From IMG/VR virus record IMGVR_UViG_3300018416_000098, positions 1 through 26,292 of that record: a stretch of DNA of 26,292 bases. The stretch is one strand, 5' to 3'. Below, one piece after another: positions 26,149-26,292 of the stretch (position 1 is the stretch's first letter; every line of letters begins with the position of its first letter). The notes under the pieces are model-generated. The model was not told the origin of the DNA. It did no database searches and saw only the letters and a program-made list of their open reading frames with translations. The position numbers were made by a program, and so were the translations under genes. This stretch comes from a virus.

Positions 26149-26177
26149 ACTATACACTATTTTTTCTGTTTTGTCAA
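26149..26177 (-). promoter_or_regulatory. Sigma70-type promoter, leftward, at divergence point
   Basis: TTGACA (26177-26172), a 17-base spacer and TATAGT (26154-26149) on the - strand. An imperfect inverted repeat (AATAGT...ACTATT, 26140-26161) covers the -10. It starts the first leftward unit, back to back with the late box at 26187. Confidence 0.8.
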
Positions 26178-26186
26178 CAACAATCT

Positions 26187-26194
26187 TATAAATA
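26187..26194 (+). promoter_or_regulatory. T4-type late promoter box TATAAATA, rightward
   Basis: TATAAATA on the + strand in an intergenic interval, with transcription expected near 26200 and a leader of about 30 bases before a good ribosome site. It marks the start of a late rightward block. Confidence 0.75.
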
Positions 26195-26229
26195 CTTATA
26201 ATATTAATACAAGCCCAATTGAGGAGATT

Positions 26230-26292
26230 ATGACTTCTATAACTAAACTATCCGTAACCCAGAGATCATTGCTTTTTGCTAGACTATCAGCA
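26230..26292 (+). CDS. Partial rightward gene, probably late
   Basis: Only 21 codons are inside the window (starts MTSITKLSVTQRSLLFARL) and the frame is open at the right edge. GAGGAG lies three bases before the ATG, and a TATAAATA late box is about 36 bases upstream. It is the only rightward gene; by promoter type it should be expressed late. Product not identified. Confidence 0.7.
   Translation, partial: MTSITKLSVTQRSLLFARLSA

Noticed and set aside
1-26292. CRISPR arrays, insertion sequences, integrase or attachment sites
   Set aside because: No regularly spaced repeats, transposase or integrase motifs, or direct repeats next to the tRNA genes were seen.

Overview
This window reads as part of the genome of a tailed DNA phage of the T4-like myovirus type, probably from an aquatic or marine bacterium. 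The basis is gene content: a T4-type RNase H (flap-nuclease family), PhoH, a PAAR spike-tip protein, a spanin-like pair, tRNAs, many short hypothetical genes packed end to end, and TATAAATA late-type promoters. No integrase, rRNA or host housekeeping genes are visible. Nearly everything is transcribed leftward (- strand). Only the last 63 bases start a rightward gene.

Layout, in the direction of transcription (right to left). At 26140-26230 a leftward sigma70-type promoter lies next to a rightward T4-type late promoter that serves a partial + strand gene at the window end. From 26116 down to about 9845 there are short operons of early-type genes. Each begins with a TTGACA promoter (16-17 bp spacer). 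They carry: small unknown genes and an HD-domain MESH1-like hydrolase (25059-25571); three CCA-encoding tRNA genes (Arg-TCT, Leu-TAA, Arg-ACG) with a tRNA-like hairpin element; one long unit (about 21.2 to 15.5 kb) holding a zincin metallopeptidase, a peroxiredoxin, a c-type cytochrome, an AbrB-like small protein, two SH3-barrel-type proteins and an overlapping i-spanin/o-spanin-like pair; a glutaredoxin and glycosyltransferase unit; a 387-residue unknown; RNase H with a DUF6433-like protein; and a HAD phosphatase that ends at a clear intrinsic terminator (9773-9800).

From about 9.8 to 4.3 kb lies a module marked by two late-type promoters: a FmdB-like small protein, PhoH, small proteins, a 1077-residue subtilisin-like protease with Ig-like repeats, the PAAR protein and an exported small protein. 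Left of that, four more sigma70-type promoters lead a RecB/MGME1-like exonuclease, an HNH nuclease, and a run of conserved unknown phage genes to the left edge.

Taken together, the 14 leftward sigma70-type promoters suggest host-polymerase-driven early expression of takeover, nucleotide, redox and lysis functions. The virion-type block appears to be under late control. About 17 genes shorter than 60 codons are called from start/stop overlaps (ATGA or an 8-nt overlap) and Shine-Dalgarno spacing. Functions given for named families come from motifs read by eye; no database search was run.
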